Part shown: positions 7,947-16,883 of the stretch, in pieces
Layout of the letters: the number at the start of each line of letters is the position of its first letter
Numbering within the stretch: the first letter of the stretch is position 1
Source: Mucilaginibacter phenanthrenivorans
Lineage (GTDB): Bacteria; Bacteroidota; Bacteroidia; Sphingobacteriales; Sphingobacteriaceae
NCBI RefSeq assembly: GCF_024721155.1
Contig: NZ_JAHVAP010000023.1
Span: 1-64,000 of the forward strand
Direction of reading: 5' to 3'
Length of the DNA: 64,000 nucleotides
Notes under the pieces: model-generated
The model's input: only the letters and a program-made list of their open reading frames with translations
Database searches by the model: none
What the model was told of the DNA's origin: nothing
Position numbers and translations under genes: made by a program

Positions 7947-9908
7947 TTACAGCTTTTCGAACCGTGCAGCCCAGCCGCCGCCGGATGCGATTTTGATGTT
8001 CAACTTATCCTTTGCAGTTACGGTTATGGTTTTTGTGGTGTAATCCGTTGCGTCCTTGTTGGCGTTTATGCCATCTTCAAATATGATCGCCTTATAACTG
8101 CCATCGCCCAAAAATGAAAGATCAACAGTTAGGTTTCTTGGGTTCCAGTTGGTCATTACGCCGGCGTACCAGGTGCTGCCTTTTTTGCGGGCGATGCTTA
8201 CAAAGTCGCCAACCTTGCCGTCGAGCGATACGGTGGCATCGAAAGTGGTAGGCACTGCGGCGATGAAATTGGTGCTTTCCTGCTCGCGCTGGTAGATGGA
8301 CGGGTTGTCGCTCAGCATTTGCAGCGGGGCCTCAAATACGGTGTACATAGCCAGTTGGTGGCAGCGGGTGCCCTGTGTCATTGGGTTTGAGTTTACCGGC
8401 CTGAACGCCTCCTTTGTGGCATTACGCATCCCACCCGGCGTATAATCCATCGATCCTGACGTCATGCGGATATACGGAATACTCACATCATAGCCCGGCT
8501 GGTTATCCGTTCCCCACTTCATATTCTCCAATCCTTTTACACCCTCGCAGTTGATGATGTTGGGCCAGGTGCGCTGCATCCCGCTTGGCTTATACATGCC
8601 ATGGTAGTCTATCAGCATGTGGTGAGCGGCTGCTGTTTTAGCAATGGCGTATAACGAGCTTACCATCTTCTGATCGTCGCGGTCGATAAAATCAACCTTG
8701 AAGCCTTTTACGCCCATCTTTTCATATTTCGCCAAAATCCCCTCGGTATCCCGTTGAAAGGAATACCAGGTGGCCCACAAGATCACTCCTACATTTTTTT
8801 GTTTGGCGTAATCTACTATCTGCTGCACGTCGAGCTTGGTTTTGTTCAGATCATAATCGTCACTCCAGCCCTCGTCAATAATAATATATTCCAGCTTGTT
8901 TGCTGCCGCGAAATCGGTGTAGTATTTATAGGTTGGCACGTTTATGCCGGCTTTAAAATCAACATGGGTAACGTTCCAGTCGTTCCACCAGTCCCAGGCA
9001 ACCTTGCCGGGTTTTATCCATGAGTAATCCGTGATCTGTGAGGGCTCCGCCAGCTTCTGCATCATATCATTATCGGCCAGCTGCTTATCTTCGGTGCTGA
9101 TGACCACCACCCGCCAAGGAAAGCTGCGGGTACCTGCGGTTTTGGCGATGTAACCGGCACGCTGCTTCACCACGTAGTTGATCCTTAAAATAGCTTCCTC
9201 CGTTGGATATTTTGCGAACACACCATGCAGGCTGTTACTCTCGCCTTGGGTAAGGTACATGCCCGGGTAATCCTGCAGATCGGCTTCCAGTATCACCGCT
9301 TTTTTAGGGCTGCCCACATCAATCAAAACGGGCAGAAATGCCAGCGTATCTTTTTTTATGGCTGATAAGCTGATGTTGTCATAATGCCCCTCGAACGATG
9401 TGGTGAATTTATCCTTGTTACGGTAATCGCTTACAAAAGGCAAAAACGCCTTGTCATCATCCTTGAATTTGAAATTGGCTTCCTCGTTAACAATGGTAAT
9501 ATCTCCCTTTTTTTGTGTGATGAAACGATAAGCAGCCCCATCATCGTACACCCGGAACACAAGCGAATAATCGCCTTTAAAGCTTAGGGTTAGCTGGTTG
9601 AAATTATCCTTTACCTGGCTTTTTTTGTAGATCGGCGTTATAATGGTGGTATTGCTTGAAGTCGGGCTCGCCTTTTTTACCACGGCGTTTTTACCCAATA
9701 TCTCGCCATTGTCAAGCGTCATGGAGATTTCAGAGGGCATGATCACTTCGGTATCCTCGTGCTTAACCGACCAGCTGACAGCCGCACCCGCAACAATGCT
9801 AACGCTGATTTTGCCATCGGGCGATTTTACCTGGTAAGTTTTGCCCGTTTGTGCCGTTGCACACAGCGAAAACATGAAGCACAGCAACAGTAATACCTTA
9901 ATTTTCAT
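7947..9908 (-). CDS. Glycoside hydrolase family 97 (alpha-galactosidase/alpha-glucosidase)
   Basis: The 653-residue protein has a signal peptide (1-20, Ala-Gln), an N-terminal GH97 beta-sandwich (about 25-290), a catalytic barrel (about 300-560) and a C-terminal beta domain, matching full GH97 length. The barrel motif GFKVDFIDRDDQ carries Asp406 at the site of the nucleophile known in the retaining GH97 alpha-galactosidase branch, and NCEGVKG carries Glu455 at the likely acid/base. The inverting SusB-type alpha-glucosidases lack that Asp, so a retaining alpha-galactosidase-like enzyme is favoured. It is probably periplasmic and releases terminal alpha-linked sugars. No SusC/SusD pair is adjacent, so it is not part of a visible utilisation locus. 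Confidence 0.87.
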   Translation of the reverse strand: MKIKVLLLLCFMFSLCATAQTGKTYQVKSPDGKISVSIVAGAAVSWSVKHEDTEVIMPSEISMTLDNGEILGKNAVVKKASPTSSNTTIITPIYKKSQVKDNFNQLTLSFKGDYSLVFRVYDDGAAYRFITQKKGDITIVNEEANFKFKDDDKAFLPFVSDYRNKDKFTTSFEGHYDNISLSAIKKDTLAFLPVLIDVGSPKKAVILEADLQDYPGMYLTQGESNSLHGVFAKYPTEEAILRINYVVKQRAGYIAKTAGTRSFPWRVVVISTEDKQLADNDMMQKLAEPSQITDYSWIKPGKVAWDWWNDWNVTHVDFKAGINVPTYKYYTDFAAANKLEYIIIDEGWSDDYDLNKTKLDVQQIVDYAKQKNVGVILWATWYSFQRDTEGILAKYEKMGVKGFKVDFIDRDDQKMVSSLYAIAKTAAAHHMLIDYHGMYKPSGMQRTWPNIINCEGVKGLENMKWGTDNQPGYDVSIPYIRMTSGSMDYTPGGMRNATKEAFRPVNSNPMTQGTRCHQLAMYTVFEAPLQMLSDNPSIYQREQESTNFIAAVPTTFDATVSLDGKVGDFVSIARKKGSTWYAGVMTNWNPRNLTVDLSFLGDGSYKAIIFEDGINANKDATDYTTKTITVTAKDKLNIKIASGGGWAARFEKL

Positions 9909-10016
9909 GAACGTAAATAGTTATGGTTTATAATAATCCGAAACTAAATAAAATGCCGCAATTATTAGTGTTGAAATGACAAGTTTTCCTTTTGCCGAAA
10001 CCAATCCTCACCGCCA

Positions 10017-10163
10017 CGTCCTTGCGAGGAACGAAGCAATCTATAAGCTATGCAGATAAGGGAGTATTAAAATTGTGGTAACCTGTCAGCGGCTGAAAGG
10101 TCCCAGCGGCATAAAGATTCCTGATTGTCCTGCGTAGAGGTTGCTTCGTTCCTCGTGATGACG
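10017..10163. repeat. 147-bp MITE-like element with terminal inverted repeats, copy 1
   Basis: The left end CGTCCTTGCGAGGAACGAAG matches the reverse complement of the right end (10141-10163) at 20 of 23 positions, and weaker pairing continues inward. A related 174-bp copy is at 29947-30120 and a shorter relative at 44430-44522. It has no coding capacity, so it is probably mobilised in trans if at all. Confidence 0.65.
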
Positions 10164-10182
10164 CGCGGGGAGTTTGGGAAAT

Positions 10183-10995
10183 TTAGAATCCTAGCGTAAA
10201 CCCGAACGAGAAGTTCTTTAACCCTTTTTGTGCGGGGCTGTTCTCGAACATGTCGTTAACGTAGTATTTGGCGAAGATGCCCCAGTCGCCGTAGCCCATG
10301 CGTACAAAGCCGCCGTAACGGAAGTGGGTGAAGTGGTAATCGTCGTCGATCTTCTGCTTGCCGTTTTCTTTGCTGATCTGCTTCACCCTGCCACCCAACA
10401 GGAAGCCGCCATCCGGACCGATCACGAAGTGCGCCCGTTTGCCCTCTGAATTTTCATTGGTGCGGAAATCGAACGATAAGGGGATGCGGATATAGCTTGA
10501 TGAAAAGCGGTTTTTGCTGTAGTTGATGTTATCCTGGCGATAGGTTAATACCGGCTGATTTGGCAGGATGGTGATATTGTCCCGCAAACGGATCAGCGTC
10601 CAGTCGAACCCGCCCGACAGGTAGATCTTGAAATTAGGATTAAATCTTACACCAAGCTGCACCAGGTCGAAACCCACGTTGCTGGTTTTCCATGAGCGGT
10701 AGCGCAGGAAGTTGTTTTGCGGCGACAGGGTAAAGCTGCCGTTATCAACCAAAGTAGCCAATCCAAGGTCGAACCGTGAAAAGGTAAGCCCGAACGAGAT
10801 GCGCGGATAGGCGCTTTCGTGGTGTACGGTATCTTTGGGCCATTTTTTATCGCCCTCGTCGCCATAGCCAACGGACATTTTAAAGCCCCTGCTTTTTGTG
10901 GAATCGGAAGCAGCTTTGGTGCTGTCCTTTAAAGTCTGTGCAAAAGCACTGTATAATGAGATGCTTATTATTGCGGTTAGTATTAATTTTTTCAT
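10183..10995 (-). CDS. Outer-membrane beta-barrel-like protein, function unknown
   Basis: I chose the ATG at 10995 (MKKLILTAIISISLYSAFAQ), which gives a clean signal peptide and 270 residues; an upstream in-frame ATG at 11028 would add an uncharged-poor leader. After a short Ser/Lys-rich linker come alternating amphipathic strands with many aromatic residues (for example GFDLVQLGVRF, IYLSGGFDWTLI, FGFTLGF), and the protein ends in Phe, as outer-membrane barrels do. It is the last gene of a run sigma factor, membrane regulator, barrel, so it may be a target of that sigma factor. I cannot name a family with confidence. Confidence 0.65.
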   Translation of the reverse strand: MKKLILTAIISISLYSAFAQTLKDSTKAASDSTKSRGFKMSVGYGDEGDKKWPKDTVHHESAYPRISFGLTFSRFDLGLATLVDNGSFTLSPQNNFLRYRSWKTSNVGFDLVQLGVRFNPNFKIYLSGGFDWTLIRLRDNITILPNQPVLTYRQDNINYSKNRFSSSYIRIPLSFDFRTNENSEGKRAHFVIGPDGGFLLGGRVKQISKENGKQKIDDDYHFTHFRYGGFVRMGYGDWGIFAKYYVNDMFENSPAQKGLKNFSFGFTLGF

Positions 10996-11012
10996 GTTGT
11001 GTTTCTTTTTTT

Positions 11013-11115
11013 GAGAGTCAAGATTCAAGAGCCAGGAATCAAGATTTAAAATTTTGCCAAAGGAATCATTTTCGCGATTCTTTTCTCTTGGCTCTTGGTT
11101 CTTGACTCTTGGTTC
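11013..11115. repeat. Word inverted repeat A (AAGAGCCAGGAATC type)
   Basis: The left arm (11013-11045) is built of AGTCAAGATTCAAGAGCC-like words; the right arm (11081-11115) is their imperfect reverse complement. The right arm ends five bases from the stop codon of the upstream gene (11121), so the hairpin would form in its 3' untranslated region. The same words occur at 16215-16355 and 41311-41409. Confidence 0.7.
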
Positions 11116-11120
11116 TAATC

Positions 11121-11906
11121 CTATTTAGTTTCTTCCCTTTTCGATTTTAATGCCCCCAGGTTAATCGACATTACGTTTGTTTCATCATCGTCTGCGTCGG
11201 TAAATTCGATCAGTTTTGTTTTTCTTTTATCAACCTTAGCTATCACAGCGTTTAAAAAACCACCTATGCCGTGTGCACTGCGTTTAGGTTTTAACACATC
11301 TGTTTCGGCAGGTCTGTTATCAGCAACAGGCAACGTGCTTGCCGTTAATGCAGCCCTTGATGGTATAACAGTTGCGGTTATGTCGCCAACAACAGTTTTG
11401 GTGCTCAATGCCATATCGGGCACTACGGAAGTAATAATGTCCCGTTTAGGCTGTGCGGCTGCTATTACCTGCTGATCATCAGGCCTGGCAGGGCTGGTTA
11501 CCACAGTTGGCGAAGCTACAGGATTTGCCTGAACCGGGTTAACAGCTTTTACATGTTTAACGGCTGCAATATTATTAACCACCGGCGCCGGCTTAACAAC
11601 GTTTTGCGGCTGTGTTTTTACCGGGTCAGCTGTAGTAACAACAGGCTGCGGATTTGTTTTGGCTGCCAAAGGTTTTACAGGCGGTTTTGTTGCATCAGGA
11701 TGTTTTTGCGGGATGAACAGGATGCCCGCAAATGCCAACAGGACGATGCTGGCAGCAATGCTTAGCCATGGCAGCGGCGCCCTGTAGCGGCGTTTGCCAT
11801 CAAGCCCCTCAACAATGCCATCCCAAACCTGGCTGGTTGGTTCCGTCTCAAAATCGTCGAGCTTTGAGCGGAATAGCTGATCAAATTCCTTATCCTGCAT
11901 GTCCAT
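11121..11906 (-). CDS. Single-pass membrane protein, probable anti-sigma factor
   Basis: The 261-residue protein has a cytoplasmic N-terminus (1-45, starting MDMQDKEFDQLFRSKLDDFE), one membrane helix (about 46-66), a long Pro/Ala/Val/Thr-rich periplasmic stretch and a basic C-terminal tail. It has no FecR domain. Its start overlaps the ECF sigma-factor stop by 17 bases, which indicates translational coupling. The layout matches the Bacteroidota proteins that follow ECF sigma factors and are presumed to sequester them. The anti-sigma role is inferred from position and topology only. Confidence 0.6.
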   Translation of the reverse strand: MDMQDKEFDQLFRSKLDDFETEPTSQVWDGIVEGLDGKRRYRAPLPWLSIAASIVLLAFAGILFIPQKHPDATKPPVKPLAAKTNPQPVVTTADPVKTQPQNVVKPAPVVNNIAAVKHVKAVNPVQANPVASPTVVTSPARPDDQQVIAAAQPKRDIITSVVPDMALSTKTVVGDITATVIPSRAALTASTLPVADNRPAETDVLKPKRSAHGIGGFLNAVIAKVDKRKTKLIEFTDADDDETNVMSINLGALKSKREETK

Positions 11907-12462
11907 ATTTTTTACCTTCCATTTTTATTACCTGTTCCTTTAATACCGTACGGGCCCTTGACAGCTGCGATTTCGAAGCGCCCTCACTTATACCTATCAT
12001 CCCGGCTATCTCCCGGTGCGAATAGCCTTCAATGGCGTATAAGTTGAATACGATCCGGTAGCCCGGTGCCAGCTGCTGCACCAAAGCCATCAGGTCGACA
12101 GCTGCCAGTTTTGATGTTGCCAATGCGTCAACTGCGGTATGCCCGGATGCATCCTCAATATCAACCAGCTGCACCATTTTATGATATTTGCGGTAGTACT
12201 CAATTGAGCTGTGAACCATTATCCGGCGGATCCATCCCTCAAACGAGCCATCGCCCCGGTAATCCTCCATCCTTTGAAAAACCTTTATAAAGCCATTTTG
12301 CAACATGTCTTCGGCTTCCATCCGGTCTGTAGCATACCTTAAGCACACCCCCATCATTTTTGAAGCAAATTGTTTATAGAGCAGCTCCTGGGCTTTACGC
12401 TCATTAGCTTTACATCTTTTAATCAATTCGTCGATAGTATATTTAGGCTCCAAAAACATCAT
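11890..12462 (-). CDS. RNA polymerase ECF-type sigma factor
   Basis: This 190-residue protein has region 2 at about 22-90 (RYATDRMEAEDMLQNGFIKVFQ, GSFEGWIRRIMVHSS) and region 4 at about 125-180 (APGYRIVFNLYAIEGYSHREIAGMIGISEGASKSQLSRAR), the helix-turn-helix for the -35 element. It lacks region 3, as ECF factors do. It is the first gene of an operon with a membrane protein that probably controls it and an outer-membrane protein that may be a target. Confidence 0.88.
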   Translation of the reverse strand: MMFLEPKYTIDELIKRCKANERKAQELLYKQFASKMMGVCLRYATDRMEAEDMLQNGFIKVFQRMEDYRGDGSFEGWIRRIMVHSSIEYYRKYHKMVQLVDIEDASGHTAVDALATSKLAAVDLMALVQQLAPGYRIVFNLYAIEGYSHREIAGMIGISEGASKSQLSRARTVLKEQVIKMEGKKYGHAG

Positions 12463-12549
12463 TTAAAGGTAAGATGAAAAGGTAAGGGAAATGGTTGCAT
12501 CGGAATAAAAATAAATTTGATAACTTGCTCTACATCTATCTAAAGCCCA

Positions 12550-13827
12550 ATGAAAATATTTAGCCTGACCTTAGCTTTCGTGCTGTCGATATTCAGCATT
12601 TCCATCGCGCAGCAAAAAATAAACTACGGATACCTGTTATTAAAACCCGACCGTGTGTTTGACGGGCAGCAAATGCATCCCGGCTGGTGGGTGCTGGTAA
12701 ATGGGAACCATATTGAAGCGGCAGGCGAGCCATCATCCATTACCGCACCATCATCTGCAACGGTCATCGACCTGAAAGGACAAACCCTGATGCCGGGCAT
12801 GATTGAGGGGCATTCGCATTTGTTCCTGCACCCTTATAACGAAAACAGCTGGAACAACCAGGTACTAAATGAGAGCCGCGCCGAGCGTACTGCCCGTGCC
12901 GTAAACCATGCAAAGGCAACGCTGATGGCTGGCTTTACCACCGTTAGGGATCTGGGTACGGAGGGAGCAGGATACGATGACGTAGGCTTAAAGATGGCTA
13001 TTATAAAAGGTGTTGTTCCCGGTCCAAGGATGCTGGTTGCCACCCGGGCTATTGTTGCTACCGGGAGCTATGGCCCTAAAAGTAACGTTGCCGAAGCCAG
13101 TATCATCAAAGGGGCTGAAGAAGCCGACGGGATCGACGGTATAACCCATGCGGTGCGTTCACAAATTGGCTATGGCGCAGATGTAGTAAAGATTTATGTA
13201 GATTACCGCTGGGGTGAAAACGGCGCAGCCGCCCCAACCTTTACCGAAGCCGAATTAAAAACAGCGGTGGAAGTTGCCAAAAGCAGCGGCCGGATAGTGG
13301 CCGTACATTCAGGTACAGAAGAAGGGGTGCGAAGAGCTATTGCCGCAGGCGTAACCACCATTGAACATGGCGATAATGGCACATTGGAATTATTTAAGCT
13401 GATGAAGGAAAAAGGTATCGCCCTTTGCCCTACACTTGCAGCTACCGAGGCTATTGCAACTTACAGCGGATGGAAAAAGGGTGTTGATGCTGATGCTGCA
13501 GGCGTAAAGCAAAAACACAGTTCGTTCAGCGCTGCATTGCAGGCAGGCGTTACCATTTGCATGGGCGGCGACGTAGGCGTATTTGCCCATGGCGATAATG
13601 CCCGCGAAATGCTGTTAATGGTTGATTATGGCATGAAGCCGATTGATGTTTTACGGTCGGCAACGTCAGTAAACGCATCTGTTTTCCAGCTAAAGGACCT
13701 GGGGAATATCAAAGCCGGTTACCTGGCAGATCTTGTTGCAGTTGAGGGTAATCCTGCAGAAGATATTAAGGCAGTGAAGCAGGTGAAGCTGGTGATTAAG
13801 GATGGGTTGGTGTATGTTGGGCAGTAA
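12550..13827 (+). CDS. Secreted metal-dependent amidohydrolase (imidazolonepropionase-like/Xaa-Pro dipeptidase-like)
   Basis: The protein has 425 residues. A signal peptide (about 1-20) precedes the amidohydrolase barrel. Visible metal-site motifs are EGHSHLF (HxH, about 86-92), VVKIYVDYRW with the candidate carboxylated Lys, AVHSG and TIEHGDNG with the two barrel histidines, and GGDVGVFAHGDN with the catalytic Asp. The C-terminal GYLADLVAVEGNP segment closes the composite beta-sandwich. Homologues are annotated as imidazolonepropionase-like or prolidase-like; export argues against histidine catabolism and for a periplasmic dipeptide or xenobiotic substrate. It stands alone. Confidence 0.82.
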   Translation: MKIFSLTLAFVLSIFSISIAQQKINYGYLLLKPDRVFDGQQMHPGWWVLVNGNHIEAAGEPSSITAPSSATVIDLKGQTLMPGMIEGHSHLFLHPYNENSWNNQVLNESRAERTARAVNHAKATLMAGFTTVRDLGTEGAGYDDVGLKMAIIKGVVPGPRMLVATRAIVATGSYGPKSNVAEASIIKGAEEADGIDGITHAVRSQIGYGADVVKIYVDYRWGENGAAAPTFTEAELKTAVEVAKSSGRIVAVHSGTEEGVRRAIAAGVTTIEHGDNGTLELFKLMKEKGIALCPTLAATEAIATYSGWKKGVDADAAGVKQKHSSFSAALQAGVTICMGGDVGVFAHGDNAREMLLMVDYGMKPIDVLRSATSVNASVFQLKDLGNIKAGYLADLVAVEGNPAEDIKAVKQVKLVIKDGLVYVGQ

Positions 13828-13938
13828 GCTCTAAATTAGTAGCAAACGGTAATTGGTAAGAGATTAACGATACCCAAAAGGTATGAAATTTATTTTGTTT
13901 TTATTTAATAATGTGTACCTTTATTAAAATTTATGTGT

Positions 13939-14118
13939 ATGAGGACGAACATTGAGATAGATGATGAATTAATGGCGAAAGCTCAAATGCTCAGCAATAT
14001 CAAAACCAAAAAAGCAATCGTGGAAGAAGCTTTGCAATTGTACGTAACCATCGAAAATCAAAAAAAACTGCGGGAGCTTTGGGGAAAGATCGAAGTTGAC
14101 GATAAAGCTTACGAATAA
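13939..14118 (+). CDS. VapB-type antitoxin
   Basis: The 59-residue protein starting MRTNIEIDDELMAKA (an alternative ATG lies two codons upstream) has the ribbon-helix-helix opening typical of VapB antitoxins of the DUF2191 type, followed by an acidic helical tail that would wrap the toxin. Its TAA stop overlaps the toxin ATG by one base, so the pair is translationally coupled. Confidence 0.8.
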   Translation: MRTNIEIDDELMAKAQMLSNIKTKKAIVEEALQLYVTIENQKKLRELWGKIEVDDKAYE

Positions 14119-14522
14119 TGGATATTATTTTGGTTGATACTTCTGTATGGGTCAACTTTTTTAAAGCAAAGGAAACTGAAGCGAGTTTGTTTTTAAAATA
14201 TAACCTGGCCAATATTATAATAGCAACGTGCCCGGTTATTGTGCAGGAGGTACTGCAAGGGATTAATTCAGACAAGGAATTTGAAAAGGTTAATTCTTAC
14301 CTAAATACTTTGACGAAGTTTACAGGAAACGGGTATGAACTTGCCTATGAAGCGGCCAATTTATATCGGCAATTGCGGATAAATGGAATCACCATTCGCA
14401 AGCCCAACGATTGTTTAATTGCTATGTTTGCTATAAAAAATGATGTGATGCTGTTAAATGATGACCGGGACTTTCGGTTTATTGCCAAGTATTCACCACT
14501 AAAGATATACGAGCCTGAATAA
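14118..14522 (+). CDS. VapC-type PIN-domain toxin
   Basis: The 134-residue PIN-domain RNase has the expected acidic cluster: Asp7 in LVDTSVW, Glu in VQEVLQG, Asp in RKPNDCLIA and Asp in LNDDRDF. VapC toxins cleave tRNA or rRNA in the presence of Mg2+ until VapB binds. Length and residues are intact, so it looks functional. Confidence 0.85.
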   Translation: MDIILVDTSVWVNFFKAKETEASLFLKYNLANIIIATCPVIVQEVLQGINSDKEFEKVNSYLNTLTKFTGNGYELAYEAANLYRQLRINGITIRKPNDCLIAMFAIKNDVMLLNDDRDFRFIAKYSPLKIYEPE

Positions 14523-14524
14523 TA

Positions 14525-15064
14525 TCATTTCTTCATCCTGAAGCGCTTATAAATCTTCACCGCTATCATCAGGATAACGGCCAATAACACCAGGCCAACA
14601 GACCCGTAGATCCAGTTAACGCCATCCTTTAAAACGGCCAGGAACACTATTGCAAAAAGAAACAAGGTGGCAACCTCGTTCCAGATGCGGAGTTGGGTTG
14701 ATGTCCATTTAAAAATACCCTTCGCCATCTGTTTTATCATGTTCTGGCAGATGTAGTGGTAAACGATTAAACCGCCTACAAAGGCCAGCTTAATGTGCAG
14801 CCAGGGTTGCTGCAGCCATGCCGGTAATATGAAAAGCATGGTTATCCCGGCTGCTAAAACCAGGAACATAGATGGCACCGTGATGATATACCAAAGCTTG
14901 CGCTCCATTATTTCAAACTGTTTGGAAAGGATGGTGCGATCAGGCTCGGGTTTTTCCTGCGCTTCGGTGTGGTAAATAAAAAGACGTACGATATAAAACA
15001 GCCCCGCCATCCAGCAGACTACAAAGATGATATGTATAGAAAGGATGTATGGATAATAATACAT
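14525..15064 (-). CDS. hemJ: Protoporphyrinogen oxidase HemJ
   Basis: The 179-residue protein has four membrane helices and the HemJ/UPF0093 signature at its start: SIHIIFVVCWMAGLFYIVRLF with the conserved His, then a cytoplasmic loop with EIMERKLW. HemJ oxidises protoporphyrinogen IX to protoporphyrin IX in the inner membrane. Annotation pipelines often call this family CopD-like, but its place at the end of a cluster with hemE, hemL, hemB, hemCD and hemA favours HemJ. It follows hemE after 117 bases filled by a paired CCCCCT element. Confidence 0.82.
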   Translation of the reverse strand: MYYYPYILSIHIIFVVCWMAGLFYIVRLFIYHTEAQEKPEPDRTILSKQFEIMERKLWYIITVPSMFLVLAAGITMLFILPAWLQQPWLHIKLAFVGGLIVYHYICQNMIKQMAKGIFKWTSTQLRIWNEVATLFLFAIVFLAVLKDGVNWIYGSVGLVLLAVILMIAVKIYKRFRMKK

Positions 15065-15067
15065 AAT

Positions 15068-15190
15068 GCCGAGCCCCCTAACCCCCTAAAGGGGGAATTA
15101 TAAGCCGCTGTCCCTAAGGGGACAGAAGCTTTTATTTATATATTGCAGAACGCCACACCGTTTTATTCCCCCTTTAGGGGGTCAGGGGGC
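15068..15190. repeat. Paired CCCCCTAAAGGGGG element between hemE and hemJ
   Basis: The left arm (15068-15098) contains GCCCCCTAACCCCCTAAAGG; the right arm (15165-15190) is its reverse complement. About 65 bases lie between, themselves holding the small hairpin TCCCTAAGGGGA. The hemE stop codon (15184-15182) lies inside the right arm, so its last codons Ala-Pro-stop are part of the repeat. Confidence 0.75.
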
Positions 15191-16207
15191 ATATTCTTTT
15201 ATCACCTCAACCGCGTACTTCACATTATCAAACGGAATATCAGGCATAATGCCATGGCCAAGGTTAAAGATAAAACCTTGCTCATTCTTCATCCTGTCGA
15301 ATAAACGATAAATACGCTCCTTGATTACCTTTTTATCAGCATACAAAATATGCGGATCAAGGTTACCCTGTACGGCAATACCTGCAGGCAGGCGTTTTTT
15401 CATGTCAAGCAAGTCAACGTTCCAGTCGATAGAGATCACATCGGGCTTTGCCTCTGCCATCAGCGGTGCAAAAACCGAGCTGCCCTTGCAAAACGAAATA
15501 ACGGGGATATCCTTGCGGTTTAATTTGCTGATGATCTCGGCTATGTAACGATGCGAAAACTCCTTGTAATCATCCCATGCAAGCGCCTGCGCCCAACTGT
15601 CGAAGATCTGCACTGCGTTTACACCAGCTGCTATCTGCAGGTTTAAATAATCGGCGGTTACAGTTGCTATTTTTGATAAAAGCCGGTGTGCAAGCTCGGG
15701 CTCGTTGTGCAGCATCAGCTTGGTTAGCTTAAAATCCTTTGACGATCCGCCCTCAACCAGGTAGCTCATTACGGTGAATGGTGCACCTGCAAATCCTATC
15801 AACGGGATGCTGCCATTTAAACGCTGTTGAATAACCTTTATGGCATCGGCAACATATTGCAGCCTGTCGCCAACGTCGGTGCGTAAGTTGTCAATATCCG
15901 CTTTGGTGCGAACAGGGTTGGCAAACTTAGGGCCGATGTTTTGGGTAAAGCTCAGGTCGCCGCCCATGGCTTCGCCGGTAACTAAAATATCTGAAAATAA
16001 AATGGCAGCATCAATCCCCAGCAGATCAACCGGCAGCATGGTAACGTCGGCGGCCAGTTCAGGGGTTTTGCACATCTCTAAAAACGAATACTTGTTTTTG
16101 ATGTCCCAGTATTCCTTCATAAAACGACCAGCCTGGCGCATCATCCATACGGGCGGGCGTTCAGTTTTTTCAGAAAATGCTGCTTTTATTAATAACGAAT
16201 CTCTCAT
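15182..16207 (-). CDS. hemE: Uroporphyrinogen decarboxylase
   Basis: With the start at 16207 (MRDSLLIKAAFSEKTERPPVWMMRQAGRFM) the protein has 341 residues, normal for HemE; the longer reading from 16231 adds eight unlikely residues. The signature PPVWMMRQAGR carries the arginines that bind the substrate carboxylates, and LFSDILV carries the catalytic Asp. It converts uroporphyrinogen III to coproporphyrinogen III in the cytoplasm. The final residues EYAP are encoded by a repeat element, as in the protein ending at 37031. Confidence 0.95.
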   Translation of the reverse strand: MRDSLLIKAAFSEKTERPPVWMMRQAGRFMKEYWDIKNKYSFLEMCKTPELAADVTMLPVDLLGIDAAILFSDILVTGEAMGGDLSFTQNIGPKFANPVRTKADIDNLRTDVGDRLQYVADAIKVIQQRLNGSIPLIGFAGAPFTVMSYLVEGGSSKDFKLTKLMLHNEPELAHRLLSKIATVTADYLNLQIAAGVNAVQIFDSWAQALAWDDYKEFSHRYIAEIISKLNRKDIPVISFCKGSSVFAPLMAEAKPDVISIDWNVDLLDMKKRLPAGIAVQGNLDPHILYADKKVIKERIYRLFDRMKNEQGFIFNLGHGIMPDIPFDNVKYAVEVIKEYAP

Positions 16208-16214
16208 AATGTGA

Positions 16215-16355
16215 AGAGAGCCAGGAATCAAGAGTCAAGAATCAAGATTTAATTTTCCTGATCCGAAACCATACTTCCCGCTCTGTTTAACGTAATTTAT
16301 TATAATACTTTGGGATGCAGCTACCATCTTGATTCCTGGCTCTTGCATCTTGATT
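16215..16355. repeat. Word inverted repeat B (AAGAGCCAGGAATC type)
   Basis: The left arm GAGAGCCAGGAATCAAGAGT (to about 16250) and the right arm (16325-16355) are imperfect reverse complements made of the words CAAGAATC and GAGCCAGGAATC. The right arm abuts the stop codon of the TPR gene at 16358-16356. Confidence 0.72.
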
Positions 16356-16883
16356 CTATTTCTTGTGTTTTTCTAATTCCTGCCTAAGGCGTGCAATCAC
16401 GTCCTTCATCTTGGCATTTATTTTATCTTCCTGTTTTTCGGTAAGCTGTAAATAAGCCTCAGCTTTTTCAAAGTTTCCGAGTCTTATGCTGATGTTGGCC
16501 ACGTGAACCAGGGCTGCAACATGGTCATTAACCGAGCGTAAGGGGTATTGTGCCGCTACTTCATAATGTGCCTCGGCATCGGCATAGTCCTGCTTTTGCA
16601 GGCAAACACCGCCCATCAAAAACTCGTAATAACCGCGCCTGTTTTTGCTGAGCCATCCCGGGTTTAAAATCTCCAGTAAAGTTCGCTCAGCCTTGTCGTA
16701 GTCCTTGTGGTGAAAATATCTCGCCGCAACAACTAATGTGCCCTGCCTTACGTAGTCAAACGCAAGCAAAACAAGCAAAGTAAACGGAACCCAGGCCAGT
16801 TCATAAAGATGCCGGTATGCCAGTAACAGCATCGACAAAAAAAATATGGTACCTATGAATAAACGTGTCCTGTTTGTAAACAT
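16356..16883 (-). CDS. Membrane-anchored TPR-repeat protein
   Basis: The 175-residue protein has two adjacent N-terminal membrane helices (about 8-45) and three TPR-like helix pairs (RYFHHKDYDKAERTLLEIL, CLQKQDYADAEAHYEVAAQ, SIRLGNFEKAEAYLQLTEK), ending in a charged helix. Its ATG overlaps the response-regulator TAA (TAATG), so it is translated with the two-component system. It may be a scaffold or sensor accessory; no enzyme function is visible. Confidence 0.7.
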   Translation of the reverse strand: MFTNRTRLFIGTIFFLSMLLLAYRHLYELAWVPFTLLVLLAFDYVRQGTLVVAARYFHHKDYDKAERTLLEILNPGWLSKNRRGYYEFLMGGVCLQKQDYADAEAHYEVAAQYPLRSVNDHVAALVHVANISIRLGNFEKAEAYLQLTEKQEDKINAKMKDVIARLRQELEKHKK